From the NCBI GenBank assembly GCA_016218715.1, contig JACRDG010000054.1:77940-134195 (forward strand): a DNA stretch of 56,256 nucleotides, written 5' to 3'. A model generated the notes under the pieces. The model searched no databases and was not told the origin of the DNA. It worked only from the letters and a program-made list of their open reading frames with translations. The DNA is from Desulfomonile tiedjei (lineage in GTDB: Bacteria; Desulfobacterota; Desulfomonilia; Desulfomonilales; Desulfomonilaceae). The position numbers and the translations under genes are program-made. Shown here one piece after another: positions 29,446-37,372 of this stretch. Numbering within the stretch: position 1 is the first letter of the stretch; every line of letters starts with the position of its first letter.

Positions 29446-30315
29446 ATGGAAACCACAGCAGGACCCGAGCAGGCTCTAACTGAAAAAGTGCTGAAGGCCT
29501 ACTCGAACATTGAGAACCCCCGGCTGAAGTTCATCGTTTCGGTACTGATCAAACATCTGCACGCGTGCGTGAAAGAGATGCAGGTGACAGACGACGAATG
29601 GGAGTTTGCCTGGGACTTCATGGAAAGGATGGCCGCCATGACAGGCCCTGAAAGAAATGAATTCCTCTTGTTTGCCGACGTCATCGGGGTGAGTCAACTC
29701 ATCGAGACGCTCAATCATGAAAAGCCGGGCCAGCCAGTTGGTTTTGCGTTGGTTGGTCCGTTCCTTCGTGCAAACGACCCCTTCCGTGAAAGAGGAGCTT
29801 CCATTGCAAGCGATGATACTACCGGCACTCGCGTGAGGATTTCGGGAAGAGTGTTCGACTTTGAGACGAACACGCCGATCGAGGGTGCGATTCTCGATAC
29901 ATGGCAAGCAGCGACAAATGGATTTTATGAGAACCAGGATCCGAACCAACCTGACTACAATCTGCGAGGCCGCTTCAGGACGGATGAAAACGGAAACTTC
30001 GAGATTGTCGCGCTCAAGCCGACTGCATACCCCGTTCCAACCGACGGCCCGGTGGGTGAACTCTTGCGAGCCGCCAGGAGACCACCTGACAGGCCGGCCC
30101 ACATCCACTTCATCGTGTCGGCTCCGGGTTATGAGACGCTCGTCACCCAGATCTTTGTAAACGGGGACCCGATAATCGAGGACGACGCGGTTTTCACGGC
30201 AAGCAGGAACATGGTCGGGGATTTCGAGAAAGAAGGGGACCACTTCCGGCTGACTTATGATTTTCCTCTCAAGAGAGGTGTTTCAATAATGCCGAAAGCC
30301 CCAATTGCAGCCTAG
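29446..30315 (+). CDS. Intradiol ring-cleavage dioxygenase (catechol/hydroxyquinol type)
   Basis: A 289-residue non-heme iron(III) dioxygenase. The helical N-terminal dimerisation domain (residues 10-100) precedes the catalytic beta-sandwich with the ligands Tyr161, Tyr195 (TAYPVPTDGP), His219 and His221 (PAHIHF). It cleaves catechol or a hydroxylated catechol between the hydroxyls using O2, giving a muconate. ATG 29446 follows AAGGAGA. An O2-dependent enzyme looks out of place in an apparent anaerobe; no muconate cycloisomerase or lactonase is nearby, so it may serve detoxification or have been acquired. Confidence 0.93.
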   Translation: METTAGPEQALTEKVLKAYSNIENPRLKFIVSVLIKHLHACVKEMQVTDDEWEFAWDFMERMAAMTGPERNEFLLFADVIGVSQLIETLNHEKPGQPVGFALVGPFLRANDPFRERGASIASDDTTGTRVRISGRVFDFETNTPIEGAILDTWQAATNGFYENQDPNQPDYNLRGRFRTDENGNFEIVALKPTAYPVPTDGPVGELLRAARRPPDRPAHIHFIVSAPGYETLVTQIFVNGDPIIEDDAVFTASRNMVGDFEKEGDHFRLTYDFPLKRGVSIMPKAPIAA

Positions 30316-30325
30316 GAGAGCCATC

Positions 30326-30718
30326 ATGGAAGACGTCGCTAAACACATCGTCGGCTCGTGGCGATTGGTACATTCCATAAGCATTAATGCGGATGGTGAG
30401 AGGGTATATCCCTATGGAGAAGATGCCATTGGGTACATCTCCTACAGCGACACCGGCATCATGGCGGTACAGATAAGCAGGAAATCCAGAGAAGAGCGCC
30501 CGGATCGTGCGCGGCTTGAGGCCGATTACCTGGCTTACTTCGGCCGATACGAAATCGACACTGAAAAGCAGGTGGTCCGCCATTACGTCGAAGGGCAACT
30601 GTTTCCAGGCGAACACCCTGAGGTTCTCGTAAGAAAGTACCGGTTCGATGGCGATCTGATGTCGCTAAAGCCGGTGGATGGGACCAATCGCGAAATCTTG
30701 TGGCAGCGGGTCCGATAA
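30326..30718 (+). CDS. Lipocalin-like domain protein
   Basis: A 130-residue protein with the start HIVGSWRLVHSISINADG and the pattern of the bacterial lipocalin-like domain (beta-barrel, possible small-molecule binding). ATG 30326 follows AGGAG, ten bases after the dioxygenase stop, so the two are probably cotranscribed. It might bind the dioxygenase substrate or product, which is inference only. Confidence 0.82.
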   Translation: MEDVAKHIVGSWRLVHSISINADGERVYPYGEDAIGYISYSDTGIMAVQISRKSREERPDRARLEADYLAYFGRYEIDTEKQVVRHYVEGQLFPGEHPEVLVRKYRFDGDLMSLKPVDGTNREILWQRVR

Positions 30719-30765
30719 TAGTCCGCTGCCATAAGCAGGGCGAACCGCCTTGATCGGAGGCAATC

Positions 30766-30960
30766 GTGAGAGGCCTTTTCTTTTGCAAGACAGGCTCATT
30801 GGACAATCTGAAAGTCGAAGAGCTTCCCATGCCGGTTCCGAAGGTGGGCGAGGTCCTTGTGAAGGTCTTTGCCGCGGCCATCAATCCGAGCGATCCGAAG
30901 AATGTCCTCGGAAAAATGTCGGAAACCGGAACGCCCCGAGTTCCCGGACGTGACTTTTGA
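30766..30960 (+). pseudogene. N-terminal fragment of an MDR oxidoreductase
   Basis: A 64-residue frame beginning MRGLFFCKTGSLDNLKVEELP and running through AAAINPSDPKNVLGKM to VPGRDF, the exact N-terminal part of a quinone-oxidoreductase-like MDR, then TGA. Normally about 260 further residues follow (GRDFAGVV...). The sequence after the stop does not resume the family in any frame I can see, so it is a deletion remnant. The stop is not at a Cys position, so selenocysteine is not an explanation. Confidence 0.78.
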
Positions 30961-31116
30961 GGAAGTCGGTCACGCATAATGAAGAGGAGCACGTAAAGGG
31001 ACGGGATAGAGGACACGAATTTCGAAGGACTGCTCAGCATGAGAGCGGTTGCTTGTTTCTTTTGGAGACATCAAGCCGTGTTCGGGACTGGGTCCGGATG
31101 CGGAAGCTGAACGGGG

Positions 31117-32250
31117 GTGAAAGTGAAAATCTTGATTGGCATGCTGGGAGGAGGCCTCATCGTGCTCGTCCTGTGGGATGCTTTCGAGACCATCATTCTT
31201 CCGCGCCGCGTGACGCGCCGATTTCGCTTTGCCCGTCTCTTCTATCGGAGTACCTGGGTGGCCTACTCGGCTCTTGGTTCATACCTTTTGTCGGGAAAAC
31301 GCAAAGAAGGCTTCTTCAGCTTCTACGGTCCTCTTTCGCTGCTGGCGCTGGTCGGTCTTTGGGCACTCGGTCTCATGATTGGCTTCGCGTGTCTGCACTG
31401 GGCCGGAGGGCCTGGGCTAAACACGCCGGATGGTCAGCAGAGTTTTCTGACCGATCTGTATCTGAGTGGAACGACCTTTTTTACGCTCGGGATTGGTGAT
31501 GTTGCCCCACGCACGACGCTTGCAAGACTCCTGGTTGTGCTGGAAGCAGGGATAGGATTCGCTTTTCTGGCGTTAATCATTGGGTACGTACCCCCGCTTA
31601 ATCAAGCATTTTCCCGCCGCGAGACAAGCATTTCTCTCCTCGATGCGCGCGCGGGCTCGCCCCCGACAGCAGCGGAAATGTTGCTTCGGCACAGTGGCAC
31701 CGACGGAATGGAGGCGCTGCGCGAGCTTCTCCACGAGTGGGAACTCTGGTCAGCGGAATTCCTGGAGATCCACTTGTCTTATCCGGTTCTCGCTTATTTT
31801 CGTTCCCAACACGATAACCAGTCCTGGCTTGCGGCTCTCACTGCAATTTTGGACACCACTTCGTTTATAGTGGCCGGTGTGGACGAAACCTGTCAGGCTC
31901 AAGCGGAGCGCACTTTTGCCATAGCACGACATGCCGTCGTGGATCTTGCCATAGTTTTTGACAGTCCTCCGCGCGAGCCCGATCAGGATCGGCTTTCTCC
32001 CATTGAGCTGAGCCGTTTACGCTCCTCGCTGGCAGCGGCCGGCTTAATGCTTCGCGAGGGACGCGATGCGGACCAAAGGCTCGTAGACCTGCGAAGAACG
32101 TATGAACCGTACATCTACTCGCTTTGCAGGCATTTTCGTATTCACCTTCCCCCGTGGATTCACGAAACCAAGCAGCGTGACAATTGGGAGATGAGCGTGT
32201 GGGAACCGCCTGCTCGAGTATTGCGAAGACGCGGGAGGGGGCACTTTTAG
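31117..32250 (+). CDS. Ion-channel (K+-channel-like) membrane protein with cytosolic domain
   Basis: A 377-residue protein with four hydrophobic segments in its first 170 residues and a potassium-channel-type pore loop TTFFTLGIGDVAP, where the selectivity filter TLGIGD is a variant of TVGYGD. The remaining 200 residues form a soluble helical domain. Ion specificity cannot be assured because the central Tyr of the filter is Ile. The GTG start at 31117 is tentative; GGGGGTG lies just upstream. No partner genes are apparent. Confidence 0.82.
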   Translation: MKVKILIGMLGGGLIVLVLWDAFETIILPRRVTRRFRFARLFYRSTWVAYSALGSYLLSGKRKEGFFSFYGPLSLLALVGLWALGLMIGFACLHWAGGPGLNTPDGQQSFLTDLYLSGTTFFTLGIGDVAPRTTLARLLVVLEAGIGFAFLALIIGYVPPLNQAFSRRETSISLLDARAGSPPTAAEMLLRHSGTDGMEALRELLHEWELWSAEFLEIHLSYPVLAYFRSQHDNQSWLAALTAILDTTSFIVAGVDETCQAQAERTFAIARHAVVDLAIVFDSPPREPDQDRLSPIELSRLRSSLAAAGLMLREGRDADQRLVDLRRTYEPYIYSLCRHFRIHLPPWIHETKQRDNWEMSVWEPPARVLRRRGRGHF

Positions 32251-32439
32251 CCCCGGAGCTTCGGCGCTGAGATCGATGCACGTCACTCTAACGTTCGCGG
32301 GTTCCGTGCGTCTAACCATAAGAGAAGTCGTTCACCGGCGGAAATTCGGTCTCTCGGAACCACTCGGAGACGTTGCGAACAAGACCATCCGGTTAAGGGC
32401 TTTCTGTGGTTACGACGTTTGCACGGGAGGTGATTCAGG

Positions 32440-32787
32440 ATGAGATACGGCAAGGTAGTACCAGTGCTCATTGTAGCGGCAATGGCCGTGCTGGTGGTCC
32501 TGGTCGGCGTGGCTCGGGCCGATCAATCGCTCGGAACTTCGTCTTCTGCAACAGCAGCTATGGGGCGGACAGTTCTCGCGGACAGAGTCGTAAACCCCGA
32601 AGGAACGATGCTCCAGGTACCAGTGACCAACGTGGACTGGCGGGGCCGGCATTATGGGGGCCGGCACTCTGGCTACTGGCGGCCGTACAACAAGTTTCGG
32701 TCGTATTATTACAGTTACCCGCGGCCCCGGTGCTGGTGGAACGGTTACCGGTGGGTGTGCAAGTACAGAGGACGGGGCGTATATTAG
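32440..32787 (+). CDS. Small secreted Tyr/Arg/Trp-rich protein
   Basis: A 115-residue protein with a signal peptide (VLIVAAMAVLVVLVGVARA) and a mature part rich in Arg, Tyr, Trp and Gly, ending PRPRCWWNGYRWVCKYRGRG with two Cys that may form a disulfide. The ATG has GGGAGG 14 bases upstream and GATTCAGG nearer. No family recognised; small basic aromatic periplasmic proteins of this type are common in deltaproteobacteria but uncharacterised. Confidence 0.68.
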   Translation: MRYGKVVPVLIVAAMAVLVVLVGVARADQSLGTSSSATAAMGRTVLADRVVNPEGTMLQVPVTNVDWRGRHYGGRHSGYWRPYNKFRSYYYSYPRPRCWWNGYRWVCKYRGRGVY

Positions 32788-32888
32788 CTCGGACAGCTCG
32801 AATGCCCGGCTCCCAGGGAGGGCTGCGCTCCAGAGACGTTGCCGAGAATGATACCCGACGAGAACGGCCGGACACGATCGAAATGAGT

Positions 32889-32983
32889 AATACCGAGTGG
32901 CAATCCAAAGAGTAACTCTGGGGGGAGCTTCCTTGTGCAAAGAAGTTCTCCCCAGGTTACGTCTTTTGAAGCGACTCGGTATC
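32889..32983. repeat. TIR element copy C
   Basis: About 95 bp with inverted ends AATACCGAGTGGCAATCCAA...GAGTAACTCTGGGG (left) and CCCCAGGTTACGTC...GCGACTCGGTATC (right), around a core containing TTGTGCAAAGAAGTTCTCC. It abuts the 3' end of arsM. The left end read inward again spells a short tail ending QSKE and stop. Confidence 0.75.
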
Positions 32984-33809
32984 AGACGCTCCTGCAATCA
33001 CAGGAACATCCGGGTTTTACCGCTTCGATGAGAGCGGAAGCGATGTAGTCTTCGATATTGCGGCCTGGTGCCCATTCGCGGATGAATTGGCGACTCTCGT
33101 CCTTCGGCCGAATGCTGACCCGATCGAAGCCCGATTCACGGAGCATCGCTTCGAGGTCAACAACGGTGGCGGCACCCGCAATGCAGCTCGAGTAGAGGGT
33201 GAGGTCGTTCCGGACATCGTCAGGCAATGGTGCAGTGGCGACGACATCCGAGATGGCGAGCCGTCCCCCCGGTTTCAAGACCCGGAAGGCTTCGCGGAAT
33301 ACCCGGCTCTTGTCGGGTGAGAGGTTTATGACGCAGTTTGAGATGATGACGTCCACGGCCGAATCCGCGACCGGCAGGTTTTCAATCTCACCGAGCCGGA
33401 ACTCGATATTGCTATACGCTTCGGTTTCCGCATACTTCCGCGCCTTGGCAAGCATTTCCGGGGTCATGTCAACACCGATAACTCGTCCGGTTGTCCCCAC
33501 CTGCCTGGCGGCGAGGAAACCATCGAATCCTGCCCCGCTCCCCAGATCCAGAACGGTCTCTCCAGGTTTCAAGGCTGCTACGGCCTGTGGATTGCCGCAT
33601 CCGAGCCCCAGATCGGAGCCTGCGGGAGCGGATTGGAGTTCTGCCGCCGAATATCCTACTTGCATGGACGAACTCCCTTGAGAAGCGGGCGACGGCCCGG
33701 AGCAGCACCCGGACGGAGAGCACCCGCACCCTGCCTGGCCCTCTTTCGCTATGGTTCCGTACCTTTTCCTTACGGATTCTCTGATTTCGTCAGACCGTAG
33801 GTCCTTCAT
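32982..33809 (-). CDS. arsM: Arsenite S-adenosylmethionine methyltransferase
   Basis: A 275-residue ArsM. It methylates As(III) to mono-, di- and trimethyl arsenicals with SAM. The SAM motif is VLDLGSGAGFDGFLAAR, and the conserved arsenic-binding cysteines are present as Cys71 (GLGCGNPQA), Cys159 (SNCVINLSPDK) and Cys209 (YSSCIAGA). An N-terminal Cys-rich patch (CGC...CC) and a C-terminal CSCDC may also bind metalloid. It is the last gene of an arsR-led operon. Methylarsenicals are volatile or exported, consistent with detoxification. Confidence 0.95.
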   Translation of the reverse strand: MKDLRSDEIRESVRKRYGTIAKEGQAGCGCSPSGCCSGPSPASQGSSSMQVGYSAAELQSAPAGSDLGLGCGNPQAVAALKPGETVLDLGSGAGFDGFLAARQVGTTGRVIGVDMTPEMLAKARKYAETEAYSNIEFRLGEIENLPVADSAVDVIISNCVINLSPDKSRVFREAFRVLKPGGRLAISDVVATAPLPDDVRNDLTLYSSCIAGAATVVDLEAMLRESGFDRVSIRPKDESRQFIREWAPGRNIEDYIASALIEAVKPGCSCDCRSV

Positions 33810-33842
33810 TTCTTCACATCCCTTCTCCTGCAGGCGCCTGTG

Positions 33843-34544
33843 TCACGGATTCGCCAACAGGTAAAAGCCGACTACGATAAGCAAAAGTCCGGCAACAGTA
33901 TTCATCGCCGGGGTAATCCGCTGAACCACCGACTGCAATTTCCCGAATCCAGCTCCAAGTCCCACGAGCACTCCAGCCATAGGCAGGCTGTACCCGATCG
34001 AGAAGACGGCAAGGATAGCCGCGCCCCAAAGTGTGTGTCCTTGCAAGGTCGTCACCGCGAGGGCTACCGGGAGTATGGGATTGCACAGCACGGAACAAGC
34101 GGCTGCGCCCCCTCCTACGGCAAGACCGTACATCGTTGCTCCGGAAGATCGGCGCTTCCAGGTGTTTTCGGTGAACAGGAGACCGGCCAAATCGAATGGG
34201 AGCAGATCCAGGCTGGCCAGGCCAAACAGGACCAGGACGAATCCCGCGAAAAGCTTCCAGTAAAGCCCCAGCGAGGCCCCGCCAACGCTACCGACAAATC
34301 CGCTGACTGCGCCGATGGCCGCGAACGCTGCGACCGTGCCGATCGTGAACCACAGCGCGGTGAGGAAGAGCGCTCGACGATCGCCCGTATGCCCAAATGT
34401 CCCGGAGTACCCCGCAATCGCGCCGAGGACGGGCAGGTTGCAGCAGGAGGTCACGGAACCGATCAACCCAAGCACAAAGGCCGCGGGAAAGACCGCGGGA
34501 GACAGGGCGGATGATGCGAGAACCTCTGCGGACCATTCGAGCAT
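33843..34544 (-). CDS. ArsG-like CcdA-family membrane transporter
   Basis: A 233-residue CcdA/DsbD-type membrane protein with six hydrophobic segments and two cysteine motifs, TSCCNLPVLGAIAGY and AACSVLCNPILP, positioned in TM1 and TM4 as in CcdA. In ars contexts this branch is named ArsG, proposed as an efflux permease for aromatic aminoarsenicals in Shewanella arsEFG. ATG 34544 follows AAGGAG. It sits between the ArsF-like gene and arsM. A thiol-electron transfer role is the alternative. Confidence 0.75.
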   Translation of the reverse strand: MLEWSAEVLASSALSPAVFPAAFVLGLIGSVTSCCNLPVLGAIAGYSGTFGHTGDRRALFLTALWFTIGTVAAFAAIGAVSGFVGSVGGASLGLYWKLFAGFVLVLFGLASLDLLPFDLAGLLFTENTWKRRSSGATMYGLAVGGGAAACSVLCNPILPVALAVTTLQGHTLWGAAILAVFSIGYSLPMAGVLVGLGAGFGKLQSVVQRITPAMNTVAGLLLIVVGFYLLANP

Positions 34545-34556
34545 CAAGAAACTCCT

Positions 34557-35264
34557 TCACTTCGGGCAGCACGCCGCATTGCCTTGCGTAGGACAGCACG
34601 AACCAGGCTGCGACGCCTGAACGAACGCGTAATATAGCCGCGCCTCAGAGATATCGCCCGACACTGCCGAGGGAGTGCCCTGCCGCCCCAGAACCACGAC
34701 GCAAGGAAAGGCTTCGACGGAAAAGTGTCGTACCAGGCGAGCGTAATCGGGGACGTTGCTCGGCAGCGTGAACACGCCGATCCTTTTTCCCAAGGTCTGC
34801 AGCTTGTTCAGTACCACTTGAATCTGCGCGCACGTGGCCTGATACGCTTCCGGTCTCTCCCCGCGCAACATGATGAATGCCACATCAGTATCCGCTGCCA
34901 ACGTTTCCATGGCTTTCAGGGAGTCCACGGTCTGGATGAAGAGGGCTTCTCCTCGTTGCGACTGAGGCTTAAGCTTGCCCGGGCCATCTCCGGGTGCAGA
35001 GGATCGTTCCGCGAGGCTGCTGGAAAAAGGCTGTGTCGGTGTTGTCTTCCCGGACTGAAGCGACGTCCCCGTTACCCATGAATGAGTCCCTACCGCGATG
35101 GCCGCGGTTATGACGATAACGGAAATGAGCGTCCTGCCCCGACTCCACGATCGCTGTTTCGGATTGCAGCACGACGACCCTTGACCGTCAGCCGATGAGC
35201 AACAGGGTGAAGCATCCCTGGTACCGTCGTCGGTTCCCTTTCCTTCAGGCATCACGTTCTGCAT
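34557..35264 (-). CDS. ArsF-like membrane-anchored thioredoxin-fold protein
   Basis: A 235-residue protein with a Cys-rich cytosolic N-terminus (CCSSADGQGSSCC), one transmembrane helix (about residues 46-64), a thioredoxin-like domain without CxxC and a Cys-rich tail (SCCPTQGNAACC). The arrangement next to a CcdA/ArsG-like gene in an ars operon resembles ArsF, a subunit of the ArsEF arylarsenical nitroreductase; a small ArsE partner is not present here. The gene overlaps the end of arsR by 13 bp. Function by analogy only. Confidence 0.62.
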   Translation of the reverse strand: MQNVMPEGKGTDDGTRDASPCCSSADGQGSSCCNPKQRSWSRGRTLISVIVITAAIAVGTHSWVTGTSLQSGKTTPTQPFSSSLAERSSAPGDGPGKLKPQSQRGEALFIQTVDSLKAMETLAADTDVAFIMLRGERPEAYQATCAQIQVVLNKLQTLGKRIGVFTLPSNVPDYARLVRHFSVEAFPCVVVLGRQGTPSAVSGDISEARLYYAFVQASQPGSCCPTQGNAACCPK

Positions 35265-35635
35265 GTAAATCCCCCCACGTTGTCACATTCCTCTTGCCCC
35301 GCGTCTGCTGTCGGCCATCCTCCGGTCAACAAGCTCGCCGCTGCGAGGACCGTGTCCCGGTCCACCCAGCAGAGGATGTTCTTCCCGCGTCGTTCCATGC
35401 GGATAAGCCCTGAATGCCGGAGTTCCTTCAGATGGTGAGAAACGGTGGAAGGGTCGATCGCGAGCCCCCTGCCGAGTTCACCCACACACTGTTGTGCTGC
35501 TGCCTCGGAACTGCATTTGGTTCCTGGCGGGCAGCATGAGACCAATCGCATGAAAATCTGCAAGCGGTTGGGATTGGCCAGGGCCTTGAAGATCTCGGCG
35601 AAGCGGTCCGCCTCTTCTATTTGATGCTTTGACAT
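35252..35635 (-). CDS. arsR: ArsR-family metalloid-sensing repressor
   Basis: A 127-residue winged-helix repressor: MSKHQIEEADRFAEIFKALANPNRLQIFMRL, then a Cys-rich insert CCPPGTKC...QQC, then the recognition helix region DPSTVSHHLKELRHSGLI. Arsenite binding to Cys residues would release DNA. The Cys insert in the middle of the protein is unusual and probably part of the sensor site. ATG 35635 is chosen from the N-terminal family pattern; the ribosome binding site is weak. It is first in the arsR-arsF-arsG-arsM operon and diverges from the selenoprotein gene, so its operator could control both. Confidence 0.92.
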   Translation of the reverse strand: MSKHQIEEADRFAEIFKALANPNRLQIFMRLVSCCPPGTKCSSEAAAQQCVGELGRGLAIDPSTVSHHLKELRHSGLIRMERRGKNILCWVDRDTVLAAASLLTGGWPTADAGQEECDNVGGFTCRT

Positions 35636-35640
35636 ATGTC
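35631..35640. promoter_or_regulatory. Palindrome at the arsR start (possible operator)
   Basis: GACATATGTC is a perfect 10-bp palindrome containing the arsR start codon. Upstream on the minus strand TTGACA (35670-35665) could be a -35 box with a weak -10 at 35647-35642, which places transcription start next to the ATG. A role as ArsR operator is inference. Confidence 0.35.
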
Positions 35641-35816
35641 CATCTTTCCATGTAGCTCCCCGTTTGTCAAGAAAAAAACAACCCATCTCGAGCCTCGCCC
35701 TTGCAGGCCCGTGCAACCGTGGAGTATCGTGGTTCCCTTCTAAGGCTGAATTGGCGGACCACGCTCCCGCGGTCCGATACAGGGGCTTCACGACTCTACA
35801 GATAAGGAGGACAACC

Positions 35817-36254
35817 ATGACGGACAACGTGTCGCAACGTACGAGGGAGCTTTTTGAATCCGGGCTTTACTGAGCGGAAAGCGTTCTGCTCGCCATTGCG
35901 GAGAGCAAAGGGATCCGGTCGGATCTCCTGCCGAGAATTGCTACGGGCTTTTGTGGCGGAGTGTCGCGAACCTGCGGCATGTGTGGCGCGGTGAGCGGCG
36001 GAATCATGGCGATCGGCCTGTTTGCCGGCAGAAATACCGCTACCGAGTCGGTCCTGCCCGCGTATGCAAAATCGCAAAGGTTTGTACAAGCGTTCGCGGG
36101 CCGGTTCGGCTCGACGAATTGCCGGGATCTGATCGGCCTCGATCTGGGGACCGACGCAGGACAGGCTCAGTTCAAAGAAAATAATCTCATGCAACAGTGT
36201 ATCGGGTACGCGGAAGAAGCCGCGGGGATGGCTCTCGCTGTGATCGAAGAGTGA
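35817..36254 (+). CDS. C_GCAxxG_C_C family protein with in-frame TGA (probable selenoprotein)
   Basis: A 145-codon gene interrupted by TGA at 35871-35873 (codon 19). Before it the frame reads MTDNVSQRTRELFESGLY, after it AESVLLAIAESKG and on to a normal stop. Family members have G-x-x-Cys-A-x-S-V-L at this point, so TGA replaces the first conserved Cys, as expected for selenocysteine. The other conserved Cys are kept (Cys46, 53, 56 in TCGMCGAVSG, Cys102 and Cys128). A good ribosome binding site (AAGGAGG, six bases before ATG) precedes it. A hairpin UGCUC/GAGCA starts 14 bases after TGA as a possible SECIS. ORF callers would report two fragments. A nonsense mutation is the alternative. Confidence 0.85.
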
Positions 36255-36402
36255 TATTGGGTGGAACTTCTTTGTGCAAAGAAGTTCCACCCACGACCCC
36301 CTTCAAGGAAACGAGAAGTTTTTGGAGAGAGGTCTGGTCGGAAACCTTCTTTCAAAAAAGGCTCTCCCCAAAGTCACCCTTTGGCCTGCGACTTGGTATC
36401 AG
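36241..36402. repeat. TIR element copy D
   Basis: About 160 bp between the selenoprotein gene and a membrane protein gene. It contains a perfect 13-bp-arm hairpin (36261-36290, loop GTGC) and the right end TTTGGCCTGCGACTTGGTAT, which encodes the last residues of the minus-strand gene. The left end is more degenerate (CGAAGAGTGATATTGGG) and overlaps the stop of the selenoprotein gene. Confidence 0.7.
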
Positions 36403-36889
36403 GCTCAAGCTCCGAATGCGCAACCATCCGCGTCCACTTCCAGAGCCTCCAGTAGTACACTGCGCCGATGGCCAGCCCACACACCGTGGGCGACGGCTCA
36501 GAGCGCAAGATTTCATACGACTCCGGAGAAACCAGGCCACGGAGCGCACAACTTAGTGGGATCCCAAGGAAACTCACCACCAGCACTAGTCCGATGCCTG
36601 TGCTTATTGCCAGGGGAAAGCTCAAACAAAAGAAACGGGGCAGGAAATCCTTGTCGTCTCCGCTGCCGTTGGCGCGGTAGCAGGCTACGGTCCCAAGGAT
36701 TGGCACCATCATACTGATAACGGCACTGGCCAGAGCCGTGATGTCCGGCCCCTCCCTCGGGACTAAGTGCATCAAGTACTGTAGACTTGCCAGGACGACC
36801 CACACGAGAACGTACTTGACCTGCTCCCTTTGCGATACCCGCTCTTCTTTCAGGTCCTGAGCCAGGGCCTCCACGTCCCACAGATACAT
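36374..36889 (-). CDS. Four-TM membrane protein, unknown function
   Basis: A 171-residue protein with about four hydrophobic helices (residues 24-45, 52-70, 88-112 and 133-150). No domain recognised. ATG 36889 follows GAGGGGGTGAGG. The last ten residues (EPDTKSQAKG) are encoded within dispersed repeat copy D, so the original C-terminus has probably been lost. Confidence 0.65.
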   Translation of the reverse strand: MYLWDVEALAQDLKEERVSQREQVKYVLVWVVLASLQYLMHLVPREGPDITALASAVISMMVPILGTVACYRANGSGDDKDFLPRFFCLSFPLAISTGIGLVLVVSFLGIPLSCALRGLVSPESYEILRSEPSPTVCGLAIGAVYYWRLWKWTRMVAHSELEPDTKSQAKG

Positions 36890-37372
36890 TCCTCACCCCC
36901 TCAAATACTCACCGTTCAACTGCTATTGCACCGTGAAACCGGCGATGTGTCAAGACACAAAAAATGAGGACCTGGGAGCGCTGCATGGAGCTTCGGCGAC
37001 GGGTTCACTTTGAACCGTCGTCGGTTTCAGAGCCTGTTTGAAAAGCAAGGAAGTGGTCCCAGTTGTGCCGCTTGCGTTCCGTAGAGCCCGGCGTCCCTGC
37101 CGGGCTATTTTGAACGACCGGCACGGAGGCCGGTCGCTACGGAATGGAAGCCGGCTCCCATGTATGTGGAAAGAGAGGGGGACAGGAGGGAGCGTTTCTC
37201 TGCAATTGAGGGAGTTGGAAGCACGCCTTACTTGGCCCGAGGCCTCGGATTCGTCGCACCGGGAGCGAGCAGTCTAGGGTACCAATTACCCGGTGCTCGG
37301 AGAATCCTTAATAACGTGGAAATAGAAAATCGTCTGCGGGCTTCCAATCCCACACGGACTTTCGCGTTACGC
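36890..37372. other. Intergenic region with REP-like palindromes
   Basis: About 480 bp with no convincing gene. It carries palindromes such as GCCCGGCGTCCCTGCCGGGC (about 37087-37106) and GACCGGCACGGAGGCCGGTC (about 37117-37136), typical of extragenic palindromic elements. Confidence 0.55.

Noticed and set aside
30958-30960. TGA of the MDR fragment as a possible Sec codon
   Set aside because: The family has Ala, not Cys, here and the downstream frame does not continue the family.
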